A stretch of DNA of 64,000 nucleotides from Arcticibacter eurypsychrophilus (lineage in GTDB: Bacteria > Bacteroidota > Bacteroidia > Sphingobacteriales > Sphingobacteriaceae). Location of the stretch: contig NZ_MDFN01000026.1 of assembly GCF_001730525.1 (NCBI RefSeq), positions 1 through 64,000 of the forward strand, in the 5' to 3' direction. The notes under the pieces are model-generated. The model had not been told where the DNA came from, did not search any database, and saw only the letters and a list, made by a program, of their open reading frames with translations. Shown piece by piece: positions 24,634 to 34,325 of the stretch (its first letter is position 1; every line of letters starts with the position of its first letter). Both the position numbers and the translations under genes were made by a program.

Positions 24634-25287
24634 CTAAGATGCATTGACATTAACATGACTATTGTAGGTGTTTTTTAATATCAAGCGAATAGCCTCTTTT
24701 ATTCTATTCATTCCTTCAGGTTTATTTATGTCAATTTCACAAAAAAGGGAGTCAGTGGATTTCGCATGAAGTACCAGATAATATATACCTGCTACCAGTA
24801 TAGCGCTCACAGCTCGTATGTCAATATTTTTTCCTTCAAGTTCTTTATCAGAAAGTGCAAAAAAATCTAAGCTAAGCAGCTCTCTTTCATCGCAGACCTC
24901 TTTCATGATCTGGGTGGTCTGACTGATTTGCCACAATACAATTTTTTGCATTTCTTCATTGTTAAAAAAGTAACTCAATTGGTTTTGTAGGAGGAATTCC
25001 AATATTTGCTGCGTATTTTCACCTTTGTTCTCTTTGATCATTTCAACGGCATCTCCTGAAGCGGCTATCCAATAGTCCTTACCTCGTACATATATCTCTA
25101 TCAGATTATCAATCGTACCAAAATAAAGAGAAATTAGTTTGCGGTCTAATCCGGCCTCCTTTGAAATATTAGTAGCGTTTAATCCTGTATATCCTTTTGA
25201 TTTTATGACTTCCCCCACCGCTTCAACAAGTCTTTGCTTAGACTTTTCTTTATCATTAAATTGACCCTGGTATGGTTTCTTTGTCAT
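24634..25287 (-). CDS. TetR/AcrR family regulator
   Basis: A 217-residue regulator. The HTH at residues 15-62 reads KSKQRLVEAVGEVIKSKGYTGLNATNISKEAGLDRKLISLYFGTIDNLI, as in TetR proteins. The C-terminal ligand domain (65-205) is divergent, so the effector cannot be named. It has no adjacent transporter or enzyme; the neighbours are broken genes on one side and lipoprotein genes, divergent, on the other. A degenerate partial copy lies at 24020-24098, which hints at an earlier tandem copy. Confidence 0.85.
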   Translation of the reverse strand: MTKKPYQGQFNDKEKSKQRLVEAVGEVIKSKGYTGLNATNISKEAGLDRKLISLYFGTIDNLIEIYVRGKDYWIAASGDAVEMIKENKGENTQQILEFLLQNQLSYFFNNEEMQKIVLWQISQTTQIMKEVCDERELLSLDFFALSDKELEGKNIDIRAVSAILVAGIYYLVLHAKSTDSLFCEIDINKPEGMNRIKEAIRLILKNTYNSHVNVNAS

Positions 25288-25459
25288 GCGTAACTTACTA
25301 ATTTAACGAATGTACGTAATAACCCAATATTTCCTTTTTTAAGATACCCTGTATTACAATAAATTTAGCTTTTAAAATTTTCTCATCAAAGAGAATTTTG
25401 TATATATTTGTTGTTAATCAGATAATTATACATGTTGTAATTTCAATAATTTCATTCCT

Positions 25460-25957
25460 ATGAAATATATTTTTTGTTTATTGATTTTAGCAACCTTGTC
25501 AGGTTGTTTCAGAGATGAAGAAGAAAGTCCTTGTCCGAACTATGTGAATGACGTAATGGATTATTCACCTTTGGTGTTCTCATTTATTGATGCAGACAGC
25601 ACCAACCTACTGGAGAATAAGACTATTGATTCCACGGATATTTCCATTAAAGACGATAAGGGAAGCATTCAAAAGTTTAGCGTGTTTCTGGACTCTACGG
25701 GTACGAAAGCTAGGTTCATCTCAATCCCCATCATTGATAAGCTAGGCACCAATGAACTAAAAATTAGTGTAAAGAACAAGGAAAATTCTTTAAAGTATGA
25801 CTTTACTGTTGTTAACAGTGCATGTGGATCATATTATCTTTATGATAACTATTTATTGAATAACAGTCCATATAAAATACGACCCAAGTTAAGCTATTAT
25901 ATGGTCGGCAAGCAGAAAATTCAAACCGTTTTTAGGGTTATATATATTAAGGAATGA
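25460..25957 (+). CDS. Lipoprotein of unknown function, 165 residues
   Basis: Signal peptide and lipobox LSGC (Cys16) at the N-terminus make this a membrane-anchored lipoprotein. The mature part contains ESPCPNYVNDVM, Ser/Thr-rich beta-strand segments and a second Cys in NSACGSYYLYDN. It looks like the small DUF6452-type lipoproteins of Bacteroidetes, but I am not sure of the family. A TATATTTG box (25403-25410) lies 50 bp before the ATG. The gene after it (26036) is also a lipoprotein, 78 bp on; they may share a transcript. Confidence 0.6.
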   Translation: MKYIFCLLILATLSGCFRDEEESPCPNYVNDVMDYSPLVFSFIDADSTNLLENKTIDSTDISIKDDKGSIQKFSVFLDSTGTKARFISIPIIDKLGTNELKISVKNKENSLKYDFTVVNSACGSYYLYDNYLLNNSPYKIRPKLSYYMVGKQKIQTVFRVIYIKE

Positions 25958-26035
25958 TAGGTTTATCCTTACCAGTATCACAATGCATCTTATCCAATTA
26001 TTATAATTAACAAACATAGCTTCTATGTTAATCTA

Positions 26036-26797
26036 ATGAAAATATTTCATTTTTCTATCATCGTTTTAAGTTTTTGTTTGATCTTACAGTCCTGTTTAAA
26101 AGATGACCAGGGACCTGAAACTACTGGACCAGATCCTCTTTGGGCAGAGTTAATCTTTTTATGGCCTGGACAAGACTCCATAATCACTATAAATGATTTC
26201 TCCAAAGTTATAGAAGTTAGCTCATCAGATGATAAGATTGTAAAAGCAATAATTCAAGGCAATAACATAAAGCTAACAGCTGGTGCTTTAGGATCAACCA
26301 ATGTCTTGATTACAGACGTGTCCAACCGTATAGCAAAACGTGATATTAATGTAAAGCAACTAAGATATATTTGGAAAAACGTGGTTAGCAACGAAACCTA
26401 TAAAACTAACGTGGTGGTAGAGGCAAATGATCAAACCTTTGCTCAGAATTTAAAAGAGCAACTTCTGCTGGAAGCAAACGCACCGTATGCGATTGAATTT
26501 GGCAAAGTATCAACTGGAAATAAACTTGGTTCTTTCAAGCATTTAATGCTTAGCAATCCTTCGGTAATCATCGCTGGAACTTTTAGTTTACATGACCTTA
26601 CTCTAGAGTTAAATTTCCCTGCTACTCAAAAAATATATAAAATAATACCAGTTAAAAACGAAGATGTATTGGGACTAAAACAGGATTTAACGGCTTATTA
26701 CAAAACTTTGTATCCAGAGAATAAAGGGATCCAAAAAGTCATCATCACACAATATATTAAATGGTATCTTCCAGAGTTAGTTAATTTATTTCCTTGA
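26036..26797 (+). CDS. Lipoprotein with Ig-like N-terminal part, 253 residues
   Basis: Signal peptide and lipobox LQSC (Cys20), so an exported lipoprotein. Residues 35-115 have short alternating beta segments with IITINDFSKVIEVSSSDDKIVKAIIQGNNIKLTAGALGSTNVLITD, which resembles a Big2-like immunoglobulin fold. The C-terminal half is helical and shows no motif I recognise. A hairpin terminator follows after 14 bp. Neighbouring genes give no functional hint. Confidence 0.6.
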   Translation: MKIFHFSIIVLSFCLILQSCLKDDQGPETTGPDPLWAELIFLWPGQDSIITINDFSKVIEVSSSDDKIVKAIIQGNNIKLTAGALGSTNVLITDVSNRIAKRDINVKQLRYIWKNVVSNETYKTNVVVEANDQTFAQNLKEQLLLEANAPYAIEFGKVSTGNKLGSFKHLMLSNPSVIIAGTFSLHDLTLELNFPATQKIYKIIPVKNEDVLGLKQDLTAYYKTLYPENKGIQKVIITQYIKWYLPELVNLFP

Positions 26798-26810
26798 CTA
26801 ACAAAAAGTT

Positions 26811-26846
26811 AAGGAGGAAATTGATAATAATTTTCAATTCCTCCTT
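26811..26846 (+). terminator. Terminator of the lipoprotein gene
   Basis: AAGGAGGAAATTGA pairs with TCAATTCCTCCTT across a 9-nt loop, with one bulged A. It lies 14 bp behind the stop at 26797. It also stands directly before the tRNA-Val gene on the opposite strand, so it could serve the tRNA transcript too. Confidence 0.75.
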
Positions 26847-26851
26847 ATAGT

Positions 26852-26925
26852 GGGAATTACTGGGCTCGAACCAGCGACCCCTACCTTGTCGAGGTAGTGC
26901 TCTAAACCAGCTGAGCTAAATTCCC
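26852..26925 (-). tRNA. tRNA-Val (anticodon GAC)
   Basis: A 74-nt cloverleaf: acceptor GGGAATT with AATTCCC, D-arm AGCTCAGCTGGTTTAGAGC, anticodon stem CTACC with GGTAG around loop TCGACAA (GAC at 34-36), and T-arm GCTGGTTCGAGCCCAGT. No CCA is encoded. It lies alone between a terminator and a convergent-side gene; no other tRNA is beside it. Confidence 0.95.
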
Positions 26926-27054
26926 ATAGGATCGTCTAAATATAATATTTTTTCTTAGATAATGTTACATTCCCTAATGCTGCGCTAACAAAAAAAATCA
27001 GCATAGTTTCAATAAATGGATGTATCCAGATAGTGATTCAAATAAATTTAAGCG

Positions 27055-28020
27055 TTATAACTTTTTGAAAGAAACCCTGCCTTTCTGTAAAAGGTTAGGA
27101 ATTACCTCCTTTACTTCCTGCTTTTTGTTAGTTGAAATAGCCTTTTTGCTGATTTTATTAACTAATCCAACCATAAGTGAATTGCCTTTATAAAACATCT
27201 CTGTGATCTTTTCTTCTCTGCCAGGATAATTGAATGGCTGATAGTTAACCTCTATTGAAGGGTAATCGCAGGGGTTTGCGGATTGAAATGTTCCAATTAT
27301 AGCGCAGGGACTGAACTCTCTACTATTCAATAGGATACTTTCATTAGTCTGGGCAACAGTGGAGTACAACATTAAAGACATACTTACTAGTGCCAGACAG
27401 TTCTCAGGAACTGTTTCTGTAAAGGTGACCACTTGACTTTCGATAGTTTGATAACCTTCCAAATCTAGATCCTGAACCCCCAGGTTTTCAAAATACTCTT
27501 CCCTGAAGTTAAAAGCAACCAGCATCAACCGGATTCGATGTTTCATATAGGCTCCGCTGGCATTTTTAGGCCTTTTAATGTCTGTTTTGGTGTTTAAAGA
27601 ACCTAAATTAACACTTACTAAACCTTCCACACTTATACTTACAGAATGGCTTATCTGCAGCATTTCATGCAGTTTACTGTTGGTATTAAAGTCTAATTCT
27701 TCGAGCATAGAAAGATTCCCGTCATGTAGATCCCTTTTTCCCTTCTCGCCGCTCACATTATTCAGTATCGACCGATACACCATTTGAGTGCTCCTGTAAG
27801 CTGCCGTTCCATCCTTGAAAAAATAAGCCGGTTCAAATGCAGTCCGGATTATTGCTGCAGCAGAACTTGAAAGCCCAAATTCGGTAGCGCTCCTGATCGT
27901 TTTTTCGGTTTGTTTAAATGCTTTTGCTTTGCCCTGGATAATGTTCTTTCCCCGATACTCTCGATAAATCACTGAACCTGCGGTTCCGTGTACCATTCCT
28001 TTATTGTCTATAGTTGCCAT
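27055..28020 (-). CDS. Uncharacterised Bacteroidetes protein, 321 residues
   Basis: Starts MATIDNKGMVHGTAGSVIYREYRGKNIIQGKAKAF without a signal peptide. The first 100 residues are rich in Gly, Ala and basic residues (FGLSSSAAAIIRTAFEPAYFFKDGTAAYRS), and the rest is beta-rich. The theme of the start, a short glycine motif, then a repeated IYREYRGK type of pattern, reminds me of DUF6266 proteins of the same phylum, but I do not claim it. No enzyme motif is visible. The 925-bp stretch downstream of its neighbour contains nothing that explains it. Confidence 0.6.
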   Translation of the reverse strand: MATIDNKGMVHGTAGSVIYREYRGKNIIQGKAKAFKQTEKTIRSATEFGLSSSAAAIIRTAFEPAYFFKDGTAAYRSTQMVYRSILNNVSGEKGKRDLHDGNLSMLEELDFNTNSKLHEMLQISHSVSISVEGLVSVNLGSLNTKTDIKRPKNASGAYMKHRIRLMLVAFNFREEYFENLGVQDLDLEGYQTIESQVVTFTETVPENCLALVSMSLMLYSTVAQTNESILLNSREFSPCAIIGTFQSANPCDYPSIEVNYQPFNYPGREEKITEMFYKGNSLMVGLVNKISKKAISTNKKQEVKEVIPNLLQKGRVSFKKL

Positions 28021-28945
28021 ACTTTCATATTATTTGCATAAAGTAATCACTAAAGATTCTTAAGAGAGAAATAAACGCTAATTCTTCTCAAATCTTCCAT
28101 GATACGACATAAATTTCCTTTACATAGCATCATGACCCAAACCAAGGCTATAGAGAATAAGGAGGATCTATAATTTTAATATTTTGTTAATCCAATATTC
28201 CAAGGAAATGCATCAGGAAAGGAAGTAACTATCTAATGAACATCTGGTAAACAGATTATTATTGTAAGCATAAACAAAGCAATAATTATCTGGGTTGAGT
28301 CCAACTTAAAGTAGCTATCATTGGACTTATACCGGAATCTTATCCCAATCATATTAGAAGGAATTATAATGAAGTTACTGAGCTATACAAATGGAGATCA
28401 GCTTAAGGCTATGGCATTAAAAACCTTCATTGAACAAGTAAACATTTGCACCGTTCCTTCAATCAATTAAATGGAGCATTATTTCCGCTTCTGTGCGTTT
28501 TATAAGGTAACTCAGGATGTTGCTTTCCCCGCTCTAAAATCGTTTAGTATAGCTCTCCACCCTGACTTACAAAGGATTTTATGACCCGGTTAAAGGCTAC
28601 ATGATCTTTACTTTTTAAATAGCCAAAAGCTCCAGATACCTATTTCTATAGCTAATCTTTAGTTCCAAGTATACTAAATTGAAACATTATAAACAGTATA
28701 TGAGTCTTTAGTATTAAAAATAAGTATCAACAATGTTACGAAGCGTTTTCCCGTTGGTTAGAAATTTATCTAGTTTCGTCAAATGAAATCTTGACATTTC
28801 AGATTATAAAAAAAATCTCTCCTTTAAATGTTTGCAGAACAACATCGTCCTTTGAAAAGCAAGTACTAATTCTACATTCTAATTATTTAAAAGGCCTGGA
28901 ATTATTTTAACTCCTAAAATCATACCCATTAAAGATTATAAATCG
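28021..28945. other. 925-bp gap without a supported gene
   Basis: No frame over 35 codons with a family resemblance was found. One 33-codon frame (28370-28471, MKLLSYTNGDQLKAMALK) and an overlapping piece reading SYPNHIRRNYNEVTELYKWRS upstream of it suggest the tail of a decayed gene, but no match can be named. The right half holds poly-A and AT-rich stretches leading to the lipoprotein at 28946. Confidence 0.5.
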
Positions 28946-29740
28946 ATGCTCAAATTAAAACAAATCTTTCTAATTGCGCTAATGTGCCTATCACTGACAA
29001 GCTGTGAATTTATTAGTAACACCTTCAAGTATAAAGATACAACCAAACTTTTCATTGATAATTTATTAAAAAGAGATTATAACAAATGCATCATAGGAAT
29101 GGCAATGAAACATGATATGGCCACAAAGACTGAAATTAATACGCTAAGAAATGGCTTAAAGAATTTTAGAGGATTACTTGTTCGTAATTCAGGTATGCAG
29201 CTAGAATATTCATTTATGAAGGCTGAAAAGACATTTTCATCTGGTAGAGAAGATAACACTCCTCCTAATACCACATTAGTTTTTATCCAGTTTTCTGATA
29301 AAGACAAATTTGGGGTATTCAGGGTACTGTTTGATGATAAGTCAAAAAAAATATTAAATATCAACATTGTTGAAATGGGAATACCTATCCCATCTATGGT
29401 CAAATTTTGGTTATTTGGATTGCTAGCTTTATGTATACCTATCTTTAACATTTTTGTAATCAGGCAAATCAAACAAAGTGAGTTAAAGAAGAAATGGGTC
29501 AAATATATAGCAGTAATTGTTTTAAATTGTCCAACAATAGCATACAAAGCAGTCGGTGGACTTTCAATCACCTATTTTAATTTTCAGCTTCTCTTTGGAT
29601 TTAGTTTTGGCTTAATGGGTTATTTGAGTTCATTTTGGGCGTTTGGGATACCATTGGGAGGAATTTATTGGTTATGGAGACTCAAGCGTATAAATAAACC
29701 CACAGATGAAATTTTACCTGAAACGCTAATAATAGTATAG
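28946..29740 (+). CDS. Membrane lipoprotein with DUF3887-like ectodomain
   Basis: 264 residues. A signal peptide with lipobox LTSC (Cys20) leads to an ectodomain of about 130 residues (YKDTTKLFIDNLLKRDYNKCIIGMAMKHDMATKTEINTLRNGL), shaped like the DUF3887/DUF4864 fold that binds small ligands. A hydrophobic second half, residues 150-245, has three membrane segments. Family is uncertain. It has no close same-strand partner; a decayed gene on the other strand follows. Confidence 0.5.
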   Translation: MLKLKQIFLIALMCLSLTSCEFISNTFKYKDTTKLFIDNLLKRDYNKCIIGMAMKHDMATKTEINTLRNGLKNFRGLLVRNSGMQLEYSFMKAEKTFSSGREDNTPPNTTLVFIQFSDKDKFGVFRVLFDDKSKKILNINIVEMGIPIPSMVKFWLFGLLALCIPIFNIFVIRQIKQSELKKKWVKYIAVIVLNCPTIAYKAVGGLSITYFNFQLLFGFSFGLMGYLSSFWAFGIPLGGIYWLWRLKRINKPTDEILPETLIIV

Positions 29741-29829
29741 GATAGTTAGATTAAAAAACTGCCATTTGTTTTTAAGTTTTCAAATTAGTTATAGGAATGT
29801 GATTGAATTATTGTTACCTCGATTTTCCA

Positions 29830-30426
29830 TTAAAGTGCAGAACTTTCCTTCCTGAGCAACTCAATGTCATATTGCGGGCTATTTTGGTTATATATTGCAT
29901 ATTGGCTCATGTCATGGACCTGCTTCTGATAATTCGTTAGATTTGATTTAGGTTTAAAGACAGCAAGGTTATTAAACTGATTGTATAAAAGACCGTAAAT
30001 ACCTGTAATTAATATACCCACTGTTGTATAAGCGATCTGATCGCCCACAGATGGCGCTGAATCCAAATACTCTTTGCTTAAAAGGCCTTCTGATGTATAG
30101 TCTGAAGGCTTGGGTTCTAAAACCGGGATTTTAATTGTGCGTCGCTTGCTGGGGTATTCCTTTATTTTGATGCTTTTTATTTCGGAGGCATTAACAGCAG
30201 TATAAACATCATTCTTCTCTAAAACAAAAACTTTCGTTGGCGTGCATCGCTCAAGATCACCGCGAACGGATCTTCATTTTGTCTTGATTATTACATGATA
30301 TATTCGGATTTCCATCTTATTTTCCTGTGCAATGGAGGTAAAGCAATAAAAAAACAAGACAAAAATTACCAAAACCTTGTAGCCTGGTACCATGCTAAAG
30401 CTTTTTATAGCGTTCTTATTCATCAT
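29830..30426 (-). pseudogene. Exported protein gene interrupted by an in-frame TGA
   Basis: From ATG 30426 one frame runs 199 codons to 29830, with a single TGA at 30276-30274 after residue 50. The N-terminal part MMNKNAIKSFSMVPG and a hydrophobic run ending near SIAQENK form a signal peptide; after the stop the frame continues without another break as RSVRGDLERCTPTKVFVLEKNDVY through IKSIKIKEYPSKRRTIK to a hydrophobic segment VGILITGIYGLLYNQFNN. Such continuity argues that the stop is recent. A TTG at 30066 would open only the last 78 codons. Readthrough or recoding is not indicated. Confidence 0.55.
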
Positions 30427-30549
30427 AATAGATTTAAGTAGGTAGATTTAGACAAATGAAGCTGTAGGAGAACAAAGAAAGGCAAGTAAGTGAAAAAAAC
30501 TGAATCATGCTGTTTTTTTTATTTAATATTGGAACAAGATAATATTAAA

Positions 30550-30804
30550 ATGGAACAAGATAAAACCAAGTTAGTTGAAGTTTTTGAAGGCGAATTATGG
30601 AAAGCGACTATGATACAGCATGTTTTAGAGGACAACCAAATTCAGTCCTATATCAAAAACGGACTAATGGGCACTATTGAGCCTTGGGTAGTTTCGGCTG
30701 GTGGTGTAAATCCTTTTAAACTGATTGTGTCAGATGTGGACTATAAGCGGGCAATACACCTTATTGACGAATTTAACAATACTGCACCAAGCGAAGAAGT
30801 TTAG
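30550..30804 (+). CDS. DUF2007-type small protein
   Basis: From the ATG at 30550 (MEQDKTKLVEVFEGELWKATMI) it has 84 residues; a GTG 20 codons upstream opens a longer frame that I do not trust. The pattern VEVFEGELWKATMIQHVLEDNQI, a mid-chain AGGVNPFKLIVSDVDYKRA and closing LIDEF match the DUF2007 (putative prokaryotic signal-transducing) family. It lies 104 bp before the helicase gene on the same strand, probably by chance. Confidence 0.65.
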   Translation: MEQDKTKLVEVFEGELWKATMIQHVLEDNQIQSYIKNGLMGTIEPWVVSAGGVNPFKLIVSDVDYKRAIHLIDEFNNTAPSEEV

Positions 30805-30908
30805 CAATATAAATTTGCAGATTCATTTCCTTTGAGGTTTCTTTGAATGCATCTTTGTAGCGGAACCTATTACGGATCCACATAAAGGAATATATTTAAA
30901 GGTATAAA

Positions 30909-33900
30909 TTGGGAATAGCAACAACAGATCAGGACGACGAATACCTATTTAGTGGTCTTACTTTACCGACATTGTCGGAAGAGCTAATTACTCAGCATAG
31001 TGTAAATGCGGATTTCCTACTTCAATCCATCAATCTGGTTATTCCCCAGTATCTTGTTGTAGATGAAGGTTCTTTTATGCTTCAATATAGTGCAGATGCT
31101 TTTCCTGTAATCAAATTAAAGCAGGGCTTAAATCAACTGAGCATCTCCTGCACTTGTGCAGATAAAAAAACTAATTTGTGCGAGCATCAATCGCTGGTGT
31201 TAGCTAGTGTATTACAGCGCAATGAATTGCGGGTATTTTTTGACCGTTCATTACGTCATGAAAAATTAAGAAAATTTGCTTTGGATTATGGTTTGGAGCA
31301 TGATCCTGATCTGGATCGTTATTTCCTGATCGAATATATAGATAAAAAATTGGCCATCCGACCGATTTTAAATACCCTTCTGCCGGTAACCAAAGAGAGT
31401 TTGACTCTTTTAAAGGATCAATTAACGTCCACACAGGAGCCTGTTATGCCGAAGGATTATTTGGCTGAAGGTAGTTTAAGAATGGTTGTCCTCAAGCAGC
31501 ATAAATATTATAAACATCTGTTTATTGAACTCTATGAGGCGCAGCAAACTAAAGATGGTAAGATTAAAAATCCACTAAAACCAGTAAATCCGCTTGATTT
31601 AATATGGGAAACGGACGAAGCGGATGCAATTAAGTTCTTCACTGCGCTTTCCAGGTTTCAGAATAATGTCGATTCAAAGGTTACTCAACCTGCCATCAAC
31701 AGCTTAAAGGCTATTGTAAAAAATCCGCTCAACTTCCTTTTTTATATTCATAACAGTGATATTGCGGAGAGCATAAATGCCTTATCTGTGCAATCAGTAC
31801 GGGTGAGTACAACCACGGTAAGTGAAATCAAATTAATGGTCAGCAAGAAAGGCCAGTTTTATGAAGTGACTGGAAGCCTGGAGATTGGGGCCCGTACATA
31901 TGATATTGAAGACCTGGTTATTAAACATACTTATTTTATACTAGTTGAAAATACGCTCTACCTGATTGATTTTCTGAATACATTAGACATCATCAATTTC
32001 CTTAAAAGAAAGGCGAATCATCCGCTAATTCATCAGTCTAAGTATAAAGATTTCAAAAACACCATTTTAAGTAAACTGGAAGAACGGGTAAGTATCAATT
32101 ATACAGATATCGAGGTGGCTTCTCCGGAACAGATTATGGAACAGGGTTTTAATGCGGACATTGAACGGATTATATTTTTGTCTGACTTTGGCCAGCATGT
32201 GATGCTTATCCCGGTAATTCGTTATGGGGAAGTTGAGATTCCTATCCGTAGCAGGAAGCAGATCTTTGGGGAAGATTCGAAAGGTCGTCCTTTTTTGGTG
32301 CAGCGTGATGAAGAAGCGGAACTTCAGTTTACTTCCCTCCTGTTAAAGCAGCATGCGCATTTTGAGGAACAATTGGATAATGGCCTGCAATATTACTTTT
32401 TGCACAAACGGTATTTTCTGGATGAGGAATGGTTCCTGACGGTTTTCGAAGACTGGAAAGAGAGGCATATCACTATTTTAGGGTTTAATGAAATTGAGGG
32501 TAATAAACTGAATGCCAATAAGGTGAAGATCTCGATACAGGTTTTAAGTGGGATCAACTGGTTCAATAGTAAGATTAACGTGAGCTATGGCAAAAGAAAG
32601 GCTTCTTTGAAACAAGTGCATAAAGCGATCCGGAATAAAAGTAAATATGTACAACTGGATGATGGTACTATGGGCATTTTACCTTCGGAATGGATAGCAA
32701 AATTTACAAATTACTTTCATGCCGGCGAAGTAATCGACGATGAGACCATTCGTACGCCTAAAATTAACTTTTCTGCGCTTGCCGAACTGTATGATGATGA
32801 TGCTTTTACAGCTGAGGCCAGGAATGAGCTACTCTTATTTCAGCAGAAGCTACCTGATTTTGAAGGAATTGCTCCTGTAGAAATACCAGCGGGTTTATTG
32901 GCTACGCTTCGCCCCTATCAGTTGCAAGGCTTAAACTGGTTGAACTTTTTGGATGACTTTAGTTTTGGCGGTTGTCTGGCTGATGATATGGGTCTAGGTA
33001 AAACGCTTCAAATTATTGCTTTTATTCTTACACAAAGAAAGAAGGTGAAGCAAAACACTAATCTACTGGTGGTGCCTACCTCCCTAATCTTTAACTGGCA
33101 GGCAGAGATAGAAAAGTTTGCTCCTTCTATAAAATTGTTGACGCTTTATGGGGGCAACAGGTTGAAAAACAGTCATGGGTTTGATGAGTATGAGGTGATA
33201 TTAACTTCGTATGGCTCGTTACTATCGGATATCAACTTTGTTAAAGACTATTCTTTTAACTACATTTTTCTGGATGAATCGCAGAATATTAAGAATCCGG
33301 AATCGCAACGGTACAAGTCTGTTCGTCTACTAACCTCCCGGAATAAGATTGCAATAACTGGTACGCCAATTGAGAATAACACCTTCGATTTGTATGGTCA
33401 ACTTTCATTTGCCTGTCCGGGTTTATTAGGCAGCAAGCAGTATTTCAAGGATATCTACTCCTCACCGATTGATAAATTTAAGGTGAGTAAACGGGCCGCC
33501 GAACTGCAGAAGAAAGTAAAGCCTTTTATATTGAGGCGCACTAAACAAGAGGTTGCTAATGAATTGCCGGATAAAACGGAAATGATCCTCTACTGTGAGA
33601 TGCAAGCTGAACAGCGTAAGGTGTATGATGATTATGAGCGGGAATTCAGGGAGTTTATTTCGGCTACTGACCATTCGGAGCTTCCAAGGAAATCCATGCA
33701 TGTGCTGAAAGGGTTGACTAAGTTGAGGCAGATTTGTGATTCGCCTCTGCTGCTGAAAGGTGAAAAAGTGAAAGGGGACGCTTCCTGCAAGATTGATACG
33801 CTGATTGAACAGATTGAAACGAAGTCAAGCAGACACAAGATTTTGATTTTTTCGCAGTTTGTAACGATGCTTGACTTGATTAGAAAAGAACTTGATGAAA

Positions 33901-34286
33901 GAAAAATTGGCTTAACTTATCTGACAGGAGCCTCACGAAACAGAGAAGTGCTGATTCAGGAATTTCAGAATAATCCGGAGGTGCGGGTATTCCTGATCAG
34001 CTTAAAGGCTGGCGGAACAGGTTTGAACTTAACAGCTGCTGATTATGTGTATATCGTAGATCCATGGTGGAATCCTGCAGTGGAAAATCAGGCTATAGAC
34101 CGATGTTACCGCATTGGGCAGAAAAAGAATGTGGTAGCTGTGAGGTTAATCTGTAAGGATACTATAGAAGAAAAAATAATGGAGATGCAGGAATCGAAAA
34201 AGGGATTGATGAATGAACTAATCCGTACAGATAATGGAGTTAAGATATTGAATAAACAGGATTTGCTAGCGTTATTACGTGCTTAA
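30909..34286 (+). CDS. SNF2-family helicase with SWIM zinc finger
   Basis: An 1125-residue ATPase. A SWIM-like CxCx(n)CxH motif, ISCTCADKKTNLCEHQSL, lies at about 77-95. A linker of about 500 residues follows, then the SNF2 motor: DDMGLGKTLQIIAF (about 692-705), DESQ box (FLDESQNIKN, about 787), TGTPIENN, LRRTKQEVANELP, and the C-terminal lobe with SQFVTMLDLIR, AGGTGLNL, VDPWWNPAVENQAIDRCYRIGQKK. It moves along DNA or remodels nucleoprotein. Its start is TTG at 30909: a stop is 4 codons upstream in frame and the first ATG is residue 57. Confidence 0.9.
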   Translation: MGIATTDQDDEYLFSGLTLPTLSEELITQHSVNADFLLQSINLVIPQYLVVDEGSFMLQYSADAFPVIKLKQGLNQLSISCTCADKKTNLCEHQSLVLASVLQRNELRVFFDRSLRHEKLRKFALDYGLEHDPDLDRYFLIEYIDKKLAIRPILNTLLPVTKESLTLLKDQLTSTQEPVMPKDYLAEGSLRMVVLKQHKYYKHLFIELYEAQQTKDGKIKNPLKPVNPLDLIWETDEADAIKFFTALSRFQNNVDSKVTQPAINSLKAIVKNPLNFLFYIHNSDIAESINALSVQSVRVSTTTVSEIKLMVSKKGQFYEVTGSLEIGARTYDIEDLVIKHTYFILVENTLYLIDFLNTLDIINFLKRKANHPLIHQSKYKDFKNTILSKLEERVSINYTDIEVASPEQIMEQGFNADIERIIFLSDFGQHVMLIPVIRYGEVEIPIRSRKQIFGEDSKGRPFLVQRDEEAELQFTSLLLKQHAHFEEQLDNGLQYYFLHKRYFLDEEWFLTVFEDWKERHITILGFNEIEGNKLNANKVKISIQVLSGINWFNSKINVSYGKRKASLKQVHKAIRNKSKYVQLDDGTMGILPSEWIAKFTNYFHAGEVIDDETIRTPKINFSALAELYDDDAFTAEARNELLLFQQKLPDFEGIAPVEIPAGLLATLRPYQLQGLNWLNFLDDFSFGGCLADDMGLGKTLQIIAFILTQRKKVKQNTNLLVVPTSLIFNWQAEIEKFAPSIKLLTLYGGNRLKNSHGFDEYEVILTSYGSLLSDINFVKDYSFNYIFLDESQNIKNPESQRYKSVRLLTSRNKIAITGTPIENNTFDLYGQLSFACPGLLGSKQYFKDIYSSPIDKFKVSKRAAELQKKVKPFILRRTKQEVANELPDKTEMILYCEMQAEQRKVYDDYEREFREFISATDHSELPRKSMHVLKGLTKLRQICDSPLLLKGEKVKGDASCKIDTLIEQIETKSSRHKILIFSQFVTMLDLIRKELDERKIGLTYLTGASRNREVLIQEFQNNPEVRVFLISLKAGGTGLNLTAADYVYIVDPWWNPAVENQAIDRCYRIGQKKNVVAVRLICKDTIEEKIMEMQESKKGLMNELIRTDNGVKILNKQDLLALLRA

Positions 34287-34297
34287 CAGACCTTGAT

Positions 34298-34325
34298 GAG
34301 GTGTTTAAGTAAACTTAAACACCTC
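34298..34325. terminator. Perfect 12-bp hairpin between convergent genes
   Basis: GAGGTGTTTAAG with loop TAAA and CTTAAACACCTC. It lies 12 bp behind the helicase stop and includes the last codons of the anti-sigma gene on the other strand (its stop is at 34315-34317). No T-run follows the stem, so termination is inferred only from position and strength. Confidence 0.55.

Noticed and set aside
28370-28471. 33-codon frame MKLLSYTNGDQ
   Set aside because: Too short, no conservation visible, in a decayed region; kept only as a note in the gap entry.
30274-30276. In-frame TGA read as selenocysteine
   Set aside because: No selenocysteine insertion hairpin is apparent behind it and nothing in the protein resembles a selenoprotein.
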